NCBI RefSeq assembly: GCF_003663845.1
Contig: NZ_RCCA01000001.1
Span: 1,116,001 to 1,180,000 of the forward strand
Reading direction: 5' to 3'
Origin: Chryseobacterium sp. 7
GTDB lineage: Bacteria; Bacteroidota; Bacteroidia; Flavobacteriales; Weeksellaceae
Length of the DNA: 64,000 bases
Below are positions 35,170-43,991 of this stretch, piece by piece (position 1 is the stretch's first letter; each line of letters starts with the position of its first letter). A model generated the notes under the pieces. That model was not told the origin of the DNA, did no database searches, and worked only from the letters and a program-made list of their open reading frames with translations. The translations under genes were made by a program, and so were the position numbers.

Positions 35170-36537
35170 ATGACAAATAAACTAAAAATCACTTTTCTTC
35201 TTGGGATTTTTATCATGATCTTTTCTTCAAATATGATGAATGCCCAGCTAAAACAAGGAGATTTGGTGGATGGTATTTCAGCTGTTATCGGAGATGAGAT
35301 TGTATTGGAATCTGATGTATTAGAACAGATGAATTATGGTAAACAGCAGGGAGCTGCCAACACAGACAAGTGCGAGTTCCTGGAAAACCTTATCAGCAAT
35401 AAGCTTCTTGTATACGAAGCAAAGAAAGATACCTTAATTGAAAACCGTTCTGCAGCTATCAAAGAACAGGCTAATGCAAAATACCGTCAGATGCTTGCTC
35501 AGTTTCCGGATGAAAAAACAATGCTTGCTGCCTATAAGTTCAGAAATGCATATGAGCTGAAAAATGCTATTGAAAAAATAGATACAGACCAGTATTACGG
35601 ACAGGCAAAATATCAGAGAGTTACTGATAAAGCAGACGTAACGCCAAATGAGGTAACTGATTTTTTTAATACGTATAAAACGCAGCTGCCACAGGTAAAA
35701 GATGAAGTTACCCTTGCTCAGATTATGATCTATCCTACATTAACGGAAGCGCATAAACAAGACCTGATTAACAGATTAAAGAAAATTAAGCAGGATATTG
35801 CAGGAGGTGAAACTTTTGAAAGCCAGGCAAGAATTTATTCTGAAGATGAAGGATCTGCGGCAAACGGAGGTTTGTATAAGAATATTAACAAGGGACAGAT
35901 GGTGAAGCCATTTGAGGCTGCTGCACTGAACCTTCAGGAAAATGAAATTTCAGATCCTATTGAATCTGAATTCGGATTCCATATTATCCAGTTAGTAAAA
36001 AGATCAGGAAAAGTATATGATGCAAGACATATCTTGCTGAAAGCTACTCCTACTGATGATGAGCTTAAAGCTGCAAAAGCAAAATTAGACAGCATCAGAG
36101 GTCTTATTCTGGATGGGAAAATGACTTTTAAAGATGCTGCTTTTAAATTCTCAGATGATAAAAGAACAAAATTCAATGCTGGGATAATTCCTGGAGCAGA
36201 TGGTTCTGATAAAATTGAAAGAGAAAGTATCCCGGGTACCATCAGCTACGAATTAGCAGGATTAAACAAAGGAGACATTACTACAGCTTTTGAAGATGAA
36301 GAAAACAAAAGAAAGGAAATCAAGATCATCAAAGTTGAAGAAGTGATTCCTTCTCACCAGATTACACTGGAAACAGACTTCAACAGAATCAAGCAGATGG
36401 CGTTGAACAAAAAGAAAAGTGAAATGGTTGAAAAGTTTGTCAATTCTAAATTGCCAACCACTTTTATTTCAATCGACAAACGTTACGGCAGTTGTAACTT
36501 CAAGTCAAACTGGAATAAACAATCCATGTCAAAATAA
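35170..36537 (+). CDS. SurA-like peptidyl-prolyl isomerase
   Basis: A 455-residue periplasmic chaperone. A signal peptide (ends near MMNAQ) is followed by a SurA N-terminal helical domain (DGISAVIGDEIVLESDVLEQM) and two parvulin-type PPIase domains. The first is about 185-285, with ARIYSEDEGSAANGGLYKNINKGQMVKPFEAA and FGFHIIQL. The second is about 295-400, with YDARHILLKATPT and FKFSDDKRTKFNAGII. It probably helps outer-membrane proteins fold. A clear terminator follows. Confidence 0.92.
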   Translation: MTNKLKITFLLGIFIMIFSSNMMNAQLKQGDLVDGISAVIGDEIVLESDVLEQMNYGKQQGAANTDKCEFLENLISNKLLVYEAKKDTLIENRSAAIKEQANAKYRQMLAQFPDEKTMLAAYKFRNAYELKNAIEKIDTDQYYGQAKYQRVTDKADVTPNEVTDFFNTYKTQLPQVKDEVTLAQIMIYPTLTEAHKQDLINRLKKIKQDIAGGETFESQARIYSEDEGSAANGGLYKNINKGQMVKPFEAAALNLQENEISDPIESEFGFHIIQLVKRSGKVYDARHILLKATPTDDELKAAKAKLDSIRGLILDGKMTFKDAAFKFSDDKRTKFNAGIIPGADGSDKIERESIPGTISYELAGLNKGDITTAFEDEENKRKEIKIIKVEEVIPSHQITLETDFNRIKQMALNKKKSEMVEKFVNSKLPTTFISIDKRYGSCNFKSNWNKQSMSK

Positions 36538-36542
36538 AATTA

Positions 36543-36573
36543 AAACCTTCAGAACTTCTGAAGGTTTTTTTTA
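36543..36573 (+). terminator. Terminator of the isomerase gene
   Basis: AAACCTTCAG (36543-36552) pairs with CTGAAGGTTT (36558-36567), followed by a T-run. Confidence 0.85.
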
Positions 36574-36599
36574 TTGATATATTTACAAAAACTAAGAGT

Positions 36600-37097
36600 A
36601 TGGATGAGCCTTTTTATCTTGAAAAATTCCATCAGACGGTATCAGGAATTCCTCAGGAAACACTTAGCAAGTATGGATTGAAATTATCCGTTGTTACCAT
36701 TTTAGAATCCGTTTCCCTAAAGGCTTACAAACCCGAATGGTCTGGAGACCCACAATCGCCTTTAGATGCCGAAGGACGTATTTTCTTTTCGGTTTGGGTA
36801 AATGATAAGGCCATCCGTGAGAAAAAGATTTTTTATAATATTCATGCTCTGAAGCTAAGAATGTTAAAAGCCTATAAAATATCCAGCAGAGATTTTGCCC
36901 AAAATTTTAGAAAAGAATTCTCAATTCATCAGAAAGAATGGCCAAATGTAAGCGTAGATTATGGACCGCTGACATTAATGGAAGGCTGGATAGAACTGAG
37001 TACAGATCAGATGGAAAATGATGTTCGCGAGCTTGTTCAAAAGTTTTTAAAAATAAGTCCCATTATTGATAACCTTTTAGAACAGTACACAAAATAA
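36600..37097 (+). CDS. Conserved hypothetical protein
   Basis: A 165-residue soluble protein beginning MDEPFYLEKFHQTVSGIP, with EGRIFFSVWVNDKAIREKKIFYNIHALKLR and a C-terminal helix VRELVQKFLKISPIIDNLL. The mix of alpha and beta and the lack of any signal peptide suggest a cytoplasmic protein. I do not recognise the family. It sits between the isomerase and the nitronate monooxygenase with normal spacing and coding style. Confidence 0.65.
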   Translation: MDEPFYLEKFHQTVSGIPQETLSKYGLKLSVVTILESVSLKAYKPEWSGDPQSPLDAEGRIFFSVWVNDKAIREKKIFYNIHALKLRMLKAYKISSRDFAQNFRKEFSIHQKEWPNVSVDYGPLTLMEGWIELSTDQMENDVRELVQKFLKISPIIDNLLEQYTK

Positions 37098-37169
37098 TTA
37101 TATCACGGTCTCTGTATATTTTTAACCAATAGAAGGCTCTGGAAATCGTTGTTTTTAGTATTTTTACGC

Positions 37170-38159
37170 ATGAGCAATTTTATAGATTTTAACGCTGCAA
37201 AAAAACTTCATGACATGGAGGCTACACAAAATAGAATTTCACACCTTTTTAATATTAAATATCCAATTATTCAGGCAGGAATGATCTGGCACTCCGGATG
37301 GAGGCTGGCATCTGCCGTTTCCAACTGTGGTGGATTGGGAATTATAGGAGCAGGGAGTATGTATCCTGACATTTTGAGAGAAAATATCCAAAAATGCAAA
37401 CTGGCAACGGATAAACCATTCGGGGTTAATGTACCCATGTTGTATCCGAATATTGATGAAATTATTCAGATTATTCTTGAAGAAGGAGTGAAAATTGTCT
37501 TTACATCTGCAGGTAACCCAAAAACCTATACGGAAACTCTTCAGAAGGAAGGAATAAAAGTAGCTCACGTAGTTTCATCCACCAAATTTGCTATGAAATG
37601 CGAAGATGCCGGAGTAGACGCTATTGTTGCAGAAGGTTTTGAAGCAGGAGGTCACAACGGAAGAGATGAAACAACTACTTTTTGTCTTATCCCGAATGTA
37701 AAGAAACATATTTCTAAACCCTTAATTGCAGCTGGTGGAATTGCCTTAGGCTCACAGATGAAAGCCGCAATGATTCTTGGGGCAGACGGTGTACAGATTG
37801 GTTCCCGTTTTGCAGCTACTACAGAAGCAAGTGCCCATGAAAACTGGAAAAAGAAAATCACAGAATTACAGGAAGGCGATACCCATCTTACTTTGAAAGA
37901 ACTGGCACCTGTAAGAATGGTTAAAAATAAATTTTTCAATGAGCTGGAAGATATTTATGTGACCGGAAGAGATAAAGAAGCTTTGATTGCCTCTTTAGGA
38001 AGAGCAAGAGCAAAGCGGGGAATGTTCGAAGGAGATATGGAAGATGGAGAACTTGAAATAGGTCAGGTTTCTGCTCTGATTGATGAAATTCTTCCGGTAG
38101 AAACTGTTTTCAACAAACTACTAAAAGAATTTGAAGAAACAAAAATACCCACTTTTTAA
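37170..38159 (+). CDS. Nitronate monooxygenase / NPD family flavoenzyme
   Basis: An FMN-dependent TIM-barrel enzyme of the 2-nitropropane dioxygenase family, here 329 residues. Motifs: YPIIQAGMIWHSGWRLASAVS, GLGIIGAGS, VAEGFEAGGHNG (with the catalytic His) and the phosphate-binding AAGGIALGSQMKAAMILGADGVQIGSRF. It detoxifies alkyl nitronates or acts as a related NAD(P)H-flavin oxidoreductase. The start is uncertain: ATG 37170 (MSNFIDF) is given, but ATG 37215 (MEATQNRISHLF) fits the family's usual N-terminus as well. Confidence 0.93.
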   Translation: MSNFIDFNAAKKLHDMEATQNRISHLFNIKYPIIQAGMIWHSGWRLASAVSNCGGLGIIGAGSMYPDILRENIQKCKLATDKPFGVNVPMLYPNIDEIIQIILEEGVKIVFTSAGNPKTYTETLQKEGIKVAHVVSSTKFAMKCEDAGVDAIVAEGFEAGGHNGRDETTTFCLIPNVKKHISKPLIAAGGIALGSQMKAAMILGADGVQIGSRFAATTEASAHENWKKKITELQEGDTHLTLKELAPVRMVKNKFFNELEDIYVTGRDKEALIASLGRARAKRGMFEGDMEDGELEIGQVSALIDEILPVETVFNKLLKEFEETKIPTF

Positions 38160-38174
38160 ATATAATTTTATTCA

Positions 38175-38945
38175 ATGGAAGGAAGAATAATTGATGTAAA
38201 GGGAAACAAATTATATATAGAACACCATAATCCGTTTGAGGGCAGGCCAACCATTGTTTTTCTGCATGATTCACTTGGTTCAGTACAGCTTTGGAGAGAT
38301 TTTCCTGCTAAACTGTCTGAAGTTACAGGATGCAATGTTTTGGTCTATGACAGGTTAGGATATGGAAAATCTTACCCTATGTTTACTCATGAAAGACCGG
38401 TAAATTACATGGAGCTGGAAGCAGATCTTTTGAATGATTTATTGATTGAAATGAATATTGATAATGCCATTCTGTTCGGGCATAGCGATGGAGGAACAAT
38501 AGCCTTAATCACCGCTGCAAAATATTCCGAAAGAGTAAAAGCCGCTATCTGTGAAGCCGGACATATCTTTGTGGAAGACGTAACATTGAAAGGAGTTTAT
38601 GACGCATGGGATGCTTATAAAACTACTAATCTTCCGGAACGTTTACAGAAGTACCATGGGGATAAAGTAGAAATGCTTTTCAGAGCCTGGACAGAAACAT
38701 GGACCCGCGATGATTACAGAAGCTGGAATATTGAACACCTTTTGAAACATATTACCTGTCCATTGTTATTCATCCAGGGAGAAGCTGATGAATATGGTAC
38801 TTTGGATCAGGTAGAAAAAACCGTATCTCAGGTAAGTGGTTATGCTGAAAAATATATTATTCCCGGTATCGGGCATACACCGCATAAAGAAGTTCCAGAA
38901 CTTGCATTGAAGAAAGCAGCAGAATTTATTGGTAAATTTTTTTAA
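38175..38945 (+). CDS. Alpha/beta hydrolase
   Basis: A 256-residue soluble hydrolase. The oxyanion loop is VFLHDSLGSVQLW, the nucleophile elbow is GHSDGG (Ser), the late Asp region is FIQGEADEYGTLDQ, and the catalytic His lies in IPGIGHTPHKEVP. All triad parts are present. The substrate is unknown; the 'LHDSLGS' loop replaces the usual HG. It lies 15 bp after the nitronate monooxygenase stop and is probably co-transcribed with it. Confidence 0.9.
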   Translation: MEGRIIDVKGNKLYIEHHNPFEGRPTIVFLHDSLGSVQLWRDFPAKLSEVTGCNVLVYDRLGYGKSYPMFTHERPVNYMELEADLLNDLLIEMNIDNAILFGHSDGGTIALITAAKYSERVKAAICEAGHIFVEDVTLKGVYDAWDAYKTTNLPERLQKYHGDKVEMLFRAWTETWTRDDYRSWNIEHLLKHITCPLLFIQGEADEYGTLDQVEKTVSQVSGYAEKYIIPGIGHTPHKEVPELALKKAAEFIGKFF

Positions 38946-38972
38946 TACAGAATGAGCGGTCACAATATTTAT

Positions 38973-39002
38973 AAGACATCTTGTAATCAGGATGTCTTTT
39001 TC
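38973..39002 (+). terminator. Terminator of the hydrolase gene
   Basis: AAGACATC (38973-38980) pairs with GATGTCTT (38991-38998), followed by T's. Confidence 0.7.
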
Positions 39003-39033
39003 AAATGGGAAAGCTTAAAGATATACTGTTGAA

Positions 39034-39651
39034 TTATAGTAACCGAAGTTCAGCTTCAATATTTTCCTTTGCCTGAATCTCATATTTTTCCTTAAAATAG
39101 GCCGTTTTAAAAATACTTTCGAGTTCTAGAAAATGCTTAAGCACCTTTTTTCGTCCCGGCTTATAAAGAAAGTCAGGATAAATAGAATATTCTTTTCTGA
39201 TATTCTGAGTGTATTCCATATAGGTTTTAAAATCTTTCCCCAATACAGAAAGATCAGCATCCAAAAGATAATTAGTATCTCCCTCATCAGAACGCTGATG
39301 AGATTTTGTAGCAAGAATCTGCTCAGAAATTATTGAAATTGTATCTTGACGCATATGAAGTTCTGCAAGCCTTTTCTCTGCTTTAGCAGCACTTTTCTCT
39401 TCATTAGCTTTGGAAGTTGCATCATAAATCACATCATGATAGAATACAGAAAAAGAAAGAGCAGTAAAATCTGATATATTTATTCTCACTTCTTCAAGCT
39501 CCCGGAACATATTTTCAAGGTGAAGAAGATTATGATAATGTCTGCCTTTTTCAGAATATTGGGTTTCAACTTCCTTCCAAAGATCACAGATTAATTGCTG
39601 ATCTTCTGTAAACGGAGAACAAAGCTGTTCAAATCGACTTTTCAGATTCAT
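39034..39651 (-). CDS. HD-superfamily metal-dependent phosphohydrolase-like protein
   Basis: A 205-residue all-helical protein. Metal ligands fit the predicted HD hydrolase group: RHYHNLLHLENMF (His), FSVFYHDVIYD (HD pair) and LLDADLSVLG (Asp). The family occurs in many bacteria without a known substrate; members act on nucleotides or phosphoesters. It lies downstream of the rhodanese gene on the same strand, separated by a hairpin. Confidence 0.82.
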   Translation of the reverse strand: MNLKSRFEQLCSPFTEDQQLICDLWKEVETQYSEKGRHYHNLLHLENMFRELEEVRINISDFTALSFSVFYHDVIYDATSKANEEKSAAKAEKRLAELHMRQDTISIISEQILATKSHQRSDEGDTNYLLDADLSVLGKDFKTYMEYTQNIRKEYSIYPDFLYKPGRKKVLKHFLELESIFKTAYFKEKYEIQAKENIEAELRLL

Positions 39652-39670
39652 AGAAATAAGGTATAAAAAA

Positions 39671-39691
39671 AGGAACTTTTAAAAAGTTCCC
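39671..39691 (-). terminator. Hairpin overlapping the rhodanese stop codon
   Basis: GGAACTTTT (39672-39680) pairs with AAAAGTTCC (39682-39690), followed on the minus strand by a T-run. The stop codon of the rhodanese gene lies inside the stem. Confidence 0.65.
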
Positions 39692-39978
39692 TGATTTGCT
39701 TCCAGAACAGCCTTCAGATCAGCCCATCCGCCGCCGTTATAACCGTCCTTTAATCCTTGAGCGGTAAGATAATCCAATGCTTTTCCGCTTCTGTTTCCAC
39801 TTCTGCAGAATAAGATTACCGGCTTTTCAATAGATAGAATCTCATCTTGTCTATCTTCTACTTCACCTAAAGGAATATTCTTAGCGCCATCTATATTACC
39901 GTCCATTTCAAGCTCCATTGGCTCGCGAACATCAATTAATTCATAGTTTCCGGATTGTATTACTTCTATTAAAGACAT
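39679..39978 (-). CDS. Rhodanese-like domain protein
   Basis: A 99-residue single-domain sulfurtransferase. DVREPMELEMDGNIDGAKNIPLGEV gives the rhodanese CH2A/CH2B region, and the active-site loop FCRSGNRSG carries the persulfide-forming Cys. It likely relays sulfur, or acts in thiol chemistry, in the cytoplasm. It has no signal peptide. Confidence 0.93.
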   Translation of the reverse strand: MSLIEVIQSGNYELIDVREPMELEMDGNIDGAKNIPLGEVEDRQDEILSIEKPVILFCRSGNRSGKALDYLTAQGLKDGYNGGGWADLKAVLEANQGTF

Positions 39979-40142
39979 AGTTGTAGAGTTTAAATATTAA
40001 ATTAGAAACGAAATTACGTAATTTTTTTTTGAAAAAAATCCTAATGAAAACATAATTTTTCAGAAAAGAAACCTGCTGTGGTATGAACTTCCTCCAAAAT
40101 CAGAAGATTGATAAAATAATCTTAATTTTGCAGTGTGAAATT

Positions 40143-41081
40143 ATGAATGCAGGCGCTGAAAAATATTCCCAACTGATAAAATCCAAGGCAAAAAGTTTTG
40201 GCTTCCAGAACTGTGGGATTTCCAAAGCTGATTTTCTGGAAGAAGAAGCGCCCCGTCTTGAAAAATGGTTGAAGAACAACTATAACGGCGAAATGAAATA
40301 TATGGAAAATCATTTCGACAAAAGACTTGATCCGCGGCTTCTGGTAGAAGGATCCAAATCTGTGATTTCACTTTCCTACAATTACTTTCCCGAAGAAAAA
40401 ATATCAATATTAGAGAATTATAAAATCTCAAAATATGCTTATGCAGAAGACTATCATGAAGTAATTAAAGAAATTCTCCGTGAAATGGTTGCCGAACTTC
40501 AGGAAGAAATAGGAGAGTTCGGATTCCGGGTTTTTGTGGATTCTGCACCGGTTTTAGAGAGAGCCTGGGCTAAAAAATCAGGAATAGGCTGGGTCGGTAA
40601 AAATGCCAATCTCATCACTAAGCAAAGCGGTTCTTTTTATTTTCTGGCAGAAATTATCTGCGACCTGGAGCTTATTCCCGATCATGCCACTACAGATCAT
40701 TGTGGAAGCTGCCGTAAATGTATTGATGCATGTCCCACAGATGCCATTGTTTCTGAAAAAATTATAGATGGAAGCCGTTGTATTTCTTATGCAACCATAG
40801 AATTGAAAGATGAAATTCCAGCTCATTTCAAAGATAAAATGGAAGACTGGATGTTCGGCTGCGATATCTGCCAGGATGTATGCCCCTGGAACCGCTTCTC
40901 AGCACCTAACAAACAAAGCCGTTTCCAGCCCAATGAAGCTTTGAAAAACTTCAAAAAAGGAGAATGGAAAGAAATTACCCAGGAAATTTTTTCAGAAATC
41001 TTCAGAAAATCCCCCGTGAAAAGAACCAAATTTGCAGGACTCAAAAGAAATATTGAGTTTTTGCAAAGGTCTTCTGACTGA
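40143..41081 (+). CDS. queG: Epoxyqueuosine reductase
   Basis: Carries out the last step of queuosine synthesis on tRNA: reduction of epoxyqueuosine to queuosine with a cobalamin cofactor. At 312 residues it is shorter than the versions with C-terminal HEAT repeats, as is normal for Bacteroidota. The central domain has [26 protein letters not shown]. Two [4Fe-4S] clusters are visible: [16 protein letters not shown] and [14 protein letters not shown] 40143 is chosen over 40083, because the -7 box TAATTTTG (40123-40130) lies between the two. Confidence 0.96.
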   Translation: MNAGAEKYSQLIKSKAKSFGFQNCGISKADFLEEEAPRLEKWLKNNYNGEMKYMENHFDKRLDPRLLVEGSKSVISLSYNYFPEEKISILENYKISKYAYAEDYHEVIKEILREMVAELQEEIGEFGFRVFVDSAPVLERAWAKKSGIGWVGKNANLITKQSGSFYFLAEIICDLELIPDHATTDHCGSCRKCIDACPTDAIVSEKIIDGSRCISYATIELKDEIPAHFKDKMEDWMFGCDICQDVCPWNRFSAPNKQSRFQPNEALKNFKKGEWKEITQEIFSEIFRKSPVKRTKFAGLKRNIEFLQRSSD

Positions 41082-41104
41082 TTTTTCTCTGAACTTTTGG
41101 TGAC

Positions 41105-41129
41105 AATTCCTCCTTTGGAATTTTTTGTA
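41105..41129 (+). terminator. Terminator of queG
   Basis: AATTCC (41105-41110) pairs with GGAATT (41117-41122), followed by T's. Confidence 0.6.
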
Positions 41130-41440
41130 GTTCCAAACCAGAGCGGATAATCGACCATTCCTTAAAATTTAGCTTTAAGGAGGTAAAGATTTACATCAAT
41201 AAGTTTCTTGAAAAGCCTTTCCTATAAAGAAAAAAAGATTTTCAGGAGATCAGAATCTCACAGAAAATCAACGTTTTTTTTGTATTCTTTTAGGAGCAGT
41301 TTTTACTCTTACTTTAAATCTTTTTTGGGATTTAGTATTTTTACGCATATTTATGAATATTTCGTAACTAAATATAGCCAATTTTTCGATTAAAACAAAT
41401 ACTTTTACTAAAAATTAAAGATTAAATTTTATTAAAAAAC
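41130..41440. other. Gene-free region upstream of the TIGR02117-type gene
   Basis: 311 bp. It holds a hairpin CCTTAAA...TTTAAGG (41159-41179) and an 18-bp stretch 'tttagtatttttacgcat' near 41331 that also occurs immediately before the nitronate monooxygenase start (about 37155). No open frame of note. Confidence 0.4.
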
Positions 41441-42124
41441 ATGACTGTGAAAACTGTATTAATGTATCTCCTGAAAGTGATAGGAATTATTTTGGGAATT
41501 GTGATTATTTATGTCATCCTTGGACTGTTGATTCCTTATATTCCAGTTTCTGCAAAAGATGATGGACAGAAAAAAGAAATCCCTATTTATATTTATACCA
41601 ACGGAGTGCATACCGATATTGTAATGCCTGTAAGAAATGATCTTCAGGACTGGAGTCAGAAAATTCCTTTTGCCAATACAAAATCAAAAAAGACAGATTA
41701 TCAGTACATCGGAGTGGGATGGGGTGACAAAGGATTCTACCTTGATACGCCTACATGGGCAGACCTTAAATTTTCAACAGCCGTAAAAGCAGCCTTCTGG
41801 CTAAGTGATTCTGCAATGCATTGTACTTATTATAATACAATGAAAGAAGGCGACGACTGTAAAATGATCATAATCAGCAGAAGCCAGTACAAAAGTCTGG
41901 TAAAGTACGTGGAAGATAAATTTGACAGAGATCAGAACGGAAATTTTATATTAATCCCTACCAATGCTGTGTATAGCGATAATGATGCTTTTTATGATGC
42001 AAAAGGCACTTACAGTTTTCTGTATACCTGCAACACATGGTCAAATAACGCTTTAAAGGCTGCTGGTCAAAAAGCAGCGCTTTGGACACCTTCTGATTTC
42101 GGAATTTTTCAACACTATAAATAA
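41441..42124 (+). CDS. TIGR02117 family (DUF2459) membrane-anchored protein
   Basis: A 227-residue protein with an N-terminal membrane anchor (about residues 8-30, LLKVIGIILGIVIIYVILG) and a periplasmic domain. Family marks: IYIYTNGVHTDIVMPV, YQYIGVGWGDKGFYLDTPTWADL, and a Cys in FLYTCNTWSNNALKAAG. The conserved His and Cys suggest a cysteine-peptidase-like site. The stop overlaps the next ATG by one base, so the two form an operon with the transpeptidase-like gene. Confidence 0.85.
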   Translation: MTVKTVLMYLLKVIGIILGIVIIYVILGLLIPYIPVSAKDDGQKKEIPIYIYTNGVHTDIVMPVRNDLQDWSQKIPFANTKSKKTDYQYIGVGWGDKGFYLDTPTWADLKFSTAVKAAFWLSDSAMHCTYYNTMKEGDDCKMIIISRSQYKSLVKYVEDKFDRDQNGNFILIPTNAVYSDNDAFYDAKGTYSFLYTCNTWSNNALKAAGQKAALWTPSDFGIFQHYK

Positions 42125-42771
42125 TGAAGAGGATTTATCTGTTTTTCATCGTCTTTTGGATATGTTCATGTTCACAAGAAAGAAAAAACAATACAATAAA
42201 TTTAGCAGAAACACCTGTAGTTGTAGAAAAAAGACCGGAAGCCGATCTTTCTAAACTTAAAATAAAAGCAGAAGAAGCCTTGAAATTCTGTGCTTCAAAG
42301 AACCTTAATAAAGATTTCTGTATCCTTATTGATATGAGTCTTCATTCAGGCGTTAACCGTTTTTTTGTCTGGGATTTCAAAAGCAATAAAATTTCAAAGA
42401 AATACCTGGTAGGGCACGGCTGTGGTTCTAATGCCTGGAGTAAAGATGATTCTAAAGCAAACCCTGGATTCAGTAATGAAGACGGAAGCCATCTTTCTTC
42501 TCTGGGAAAATATAAGCTTGAAGGAAGAGGTTACAGCGACTGGGGAATCAATATCAAATATCTGATGCATGGCCTTGAAGAAACCAATAGCAACGCTTTG
42601 AAAAGATTTATTGTTTTCCATTCCTGGAATATGATGAGTGATACTGAAACTTTCCCGAAAGGATCTCCTGAAGGATGGGGCTGCCCCACCATTTCCAACA
42701 ACGCTATGAAAGAAATAGATCCTATGATTCAGAAATCAGGAAAACCTGTGCTGATGTGGATCTATAATTAA
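42124..42771 (+). CDS. Murein L,D-transpeptidase catalytic domain protein (YkuD_2-like lipoprotein)
   Basis: A 215-residue lipoprotein with a short signal peptide ending ICSCS. The C-terminal half has the YkuD_2-type catalytic region: IVFHSWNMMSDTETFPKGSP, then EGWGCPTISN with the likely catalytic Cys, and upstream FCILIDMSLHSGVNRFFVWD. It probably modifies peptidoglycan cross-links in the periplasm. It starts one base inside the stop of the preceding gene, which implies translational coupling. Confidence 0.88.
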   Translation: MKRIYLFFIVFWICSCSQERKNNTINLAETPVVVEKRPEADLSKLKIKAEEALKFCASKNLNKDFCILIDMSLHSGVNRFFVWDFKSNKISKKYLVGHGCGSNAWSKDDSKANPGFSNEDGSHLSSLGKYKLEGRGYSDWGINIKYLMHGLEETNSNALKRFIVFHSWNMMSDTETFPKGSPEGWGCPTISNNAMKEIDPMIQKSGKPVLMWIYN

Positions 42772-42810
42772 ATCTTTGTCATACATTTGTTTCATACAAT
42801 CTTCTGCCTT

Positions 42811-43287
42811 ATGAAACATACCCTTTTCCGTGAACAACAGCTCAATTGTGATATAGAAACTGCATGGAAATTCTTTTCCTCCGCCAACAATCTTTCAGAA
42901 ATTACTCCGAAAGACATGGGCTTTATTGTAGTAACGGAAATGGAAGATGATGAAATTTATGAAGGAATGCTCATCGACTATTATGTTTCCCCATTATTCG
43001 GAATTAAAATGAAATGGCAGACCGAAATAATCCAGGTTGATTTCCAGAAAAGTTTCACTGATTTTCAGAAAAAAGGTCCTTACAAACTATGGAACCACCA
43101 CCATGAATTTATTCCCAATGAAGAAGGCGTTCTGATGAGAGATACCATAGATTATGAACTTCCCATGGGATTTTTAGGTGAAATTGCCCATAACCTTTTC
43201 GTGAAAAGAAACTGGAACATATTTTTGATTATCGATTCAGGGTTCTCAGTAAATTGTTCTAATTATTCAATTTTAGTAATTCAATAG
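42811..43287 (+). CDS. SRPBCC family protein with C-terminal frameshift
   Basis: A polyketide-cyclase/START-like fold of 158 residues as read. The body is typical: MKHTLFREQQLNCDIETAW, ITPKDMGFIV, YVSPLFGIKMKWQTEI, GPYKLWNHHHEF and LMRDTIDYELPMGFLGEIAHNLF. After residue 131 the frame goes wrong. Reading one base on gives KKLEHIFDYRFRVLSKLF and a stop at 43262, the normal family ending. The slip lies in a run of four A's at 43204-43207 (five expected). It is a sequencing error, slippage or a recent mutation. ATG 42811 is chosen over 42787. A -7 box TACATTTG is at 42782-42789. Confidence 0.8.
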   Translation: MKHTLFREQQLNCDIETAWKFFSSANNLSEITPKDMGFIVVTEMEDDEIYEGMLIDYYVSPLFGIKMKWQTEIIQVDFQKSFTDFQKKGPYKLWNHHHEFIPNEEGVLMRDTIDYELPMGFLGEIAHNLFVKRNWNIFLIIDSGFSVNCSNYSILVIQ

Positions 43288-43460
43288 AAACGGGCTATTA
43301 TCCTGAGCGTAGTCGAAGGGAGCCCGTTATTAATAAACCAAAATTCATCTGGCTTTAGCCAAAACCTAATGGCGTTTTTCATTCAGAATTTTAGAACTGG
43401 GATTCCTACGGAATGACAGAGTGTATGAATAAACCTAGTACCCTGTTTGTCATTCCATAT
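43271..43460. repeat. Fold-back intergenic repeat (copy 3)
   Basis: Hairpin AACGGGCT (43289-43296) ... AGCCCGTT encloses 'cctgagcgtagtcgaagg'. The tail 'ggctttagccaaaacct' is shared with copy 1. A second inverted pair, GGAATGACA (43410-43418) and TGTCATTCC (43448-43456), follows. Style and parts match 4442-4600. It is non-coding. Confidence 0.6.
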
Positions 43461-43598
43461 GAATCCAAATTCCAATTAATAGCATTATTCACCCATTGTT
43501 TAAGTTTTTTTAACAATTCAATGGCCCAATTTCCCGGTAGAAATCCCTATTTTTGCACTACTATCGTTTTTTACTGAAAAACTAATGTTCTGGTTGAC

Positions 43599-43931
43599 AT
43601 GGCAGGTCTGAGGTCATTTTTCTTATTTTATATTATGCTGGTTTTTACCCTTTTCAATTCGAATTGGGCAGAAAAATCACTGCATAATCTTCCTCAGGTC
43701 CCTCCTGTAACTAACATTCACGTTCTGGATGTGTACGAAGAGGCAGATATGAATACGCATGCATTGCCTGCTGCTGCCAAAATTGTAAAACATTCAGTAA
43801 AGAAAAACGATCCTGCAATTGCAGATTTTTCAGGAATATTAAAAGGTATTCCGAAAATCACCCTTCCGGAGATTGCAGTTTCTACTATTTGTGGCGTTAA
43901 ATCCTTTCTCCATCTCCTCCAGCTGTACTAG
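43599..43931 (+). CDS. Small protein upstream of the RND operon
   Basis: A 110-residue protein with a hydrophobic N-terminus (FFLFYIMLVFTLFN, a signal peptide or anchor) and a mature part with PQVPPVTNIHVLDVYEEAD. I do not recognise a family. It starts 44 bp after a perfect -7 box TATTTTTG (43548-43555) and is 60 bp before the efflux adaptor gene, so it may be the first gene of the efflux operon or a regulatory leader protein. Confidence 0.5.
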   Translation: MAGLRSFFLFYIMLVFTLFNSNWAEKSLHNLPQVPPVTNIHVLDVYEEADMNTHALPAAAKIVKHSVKKNDPAIADFSGILKGIPKITLPEIAVSTICGVKSFLHLLQLY

Positions 43932-43991
43932 TTGTAAAATTCTGTAAACCAAATCATTTTAACGGAAATTTTATAACCTAAACATTTAAAA

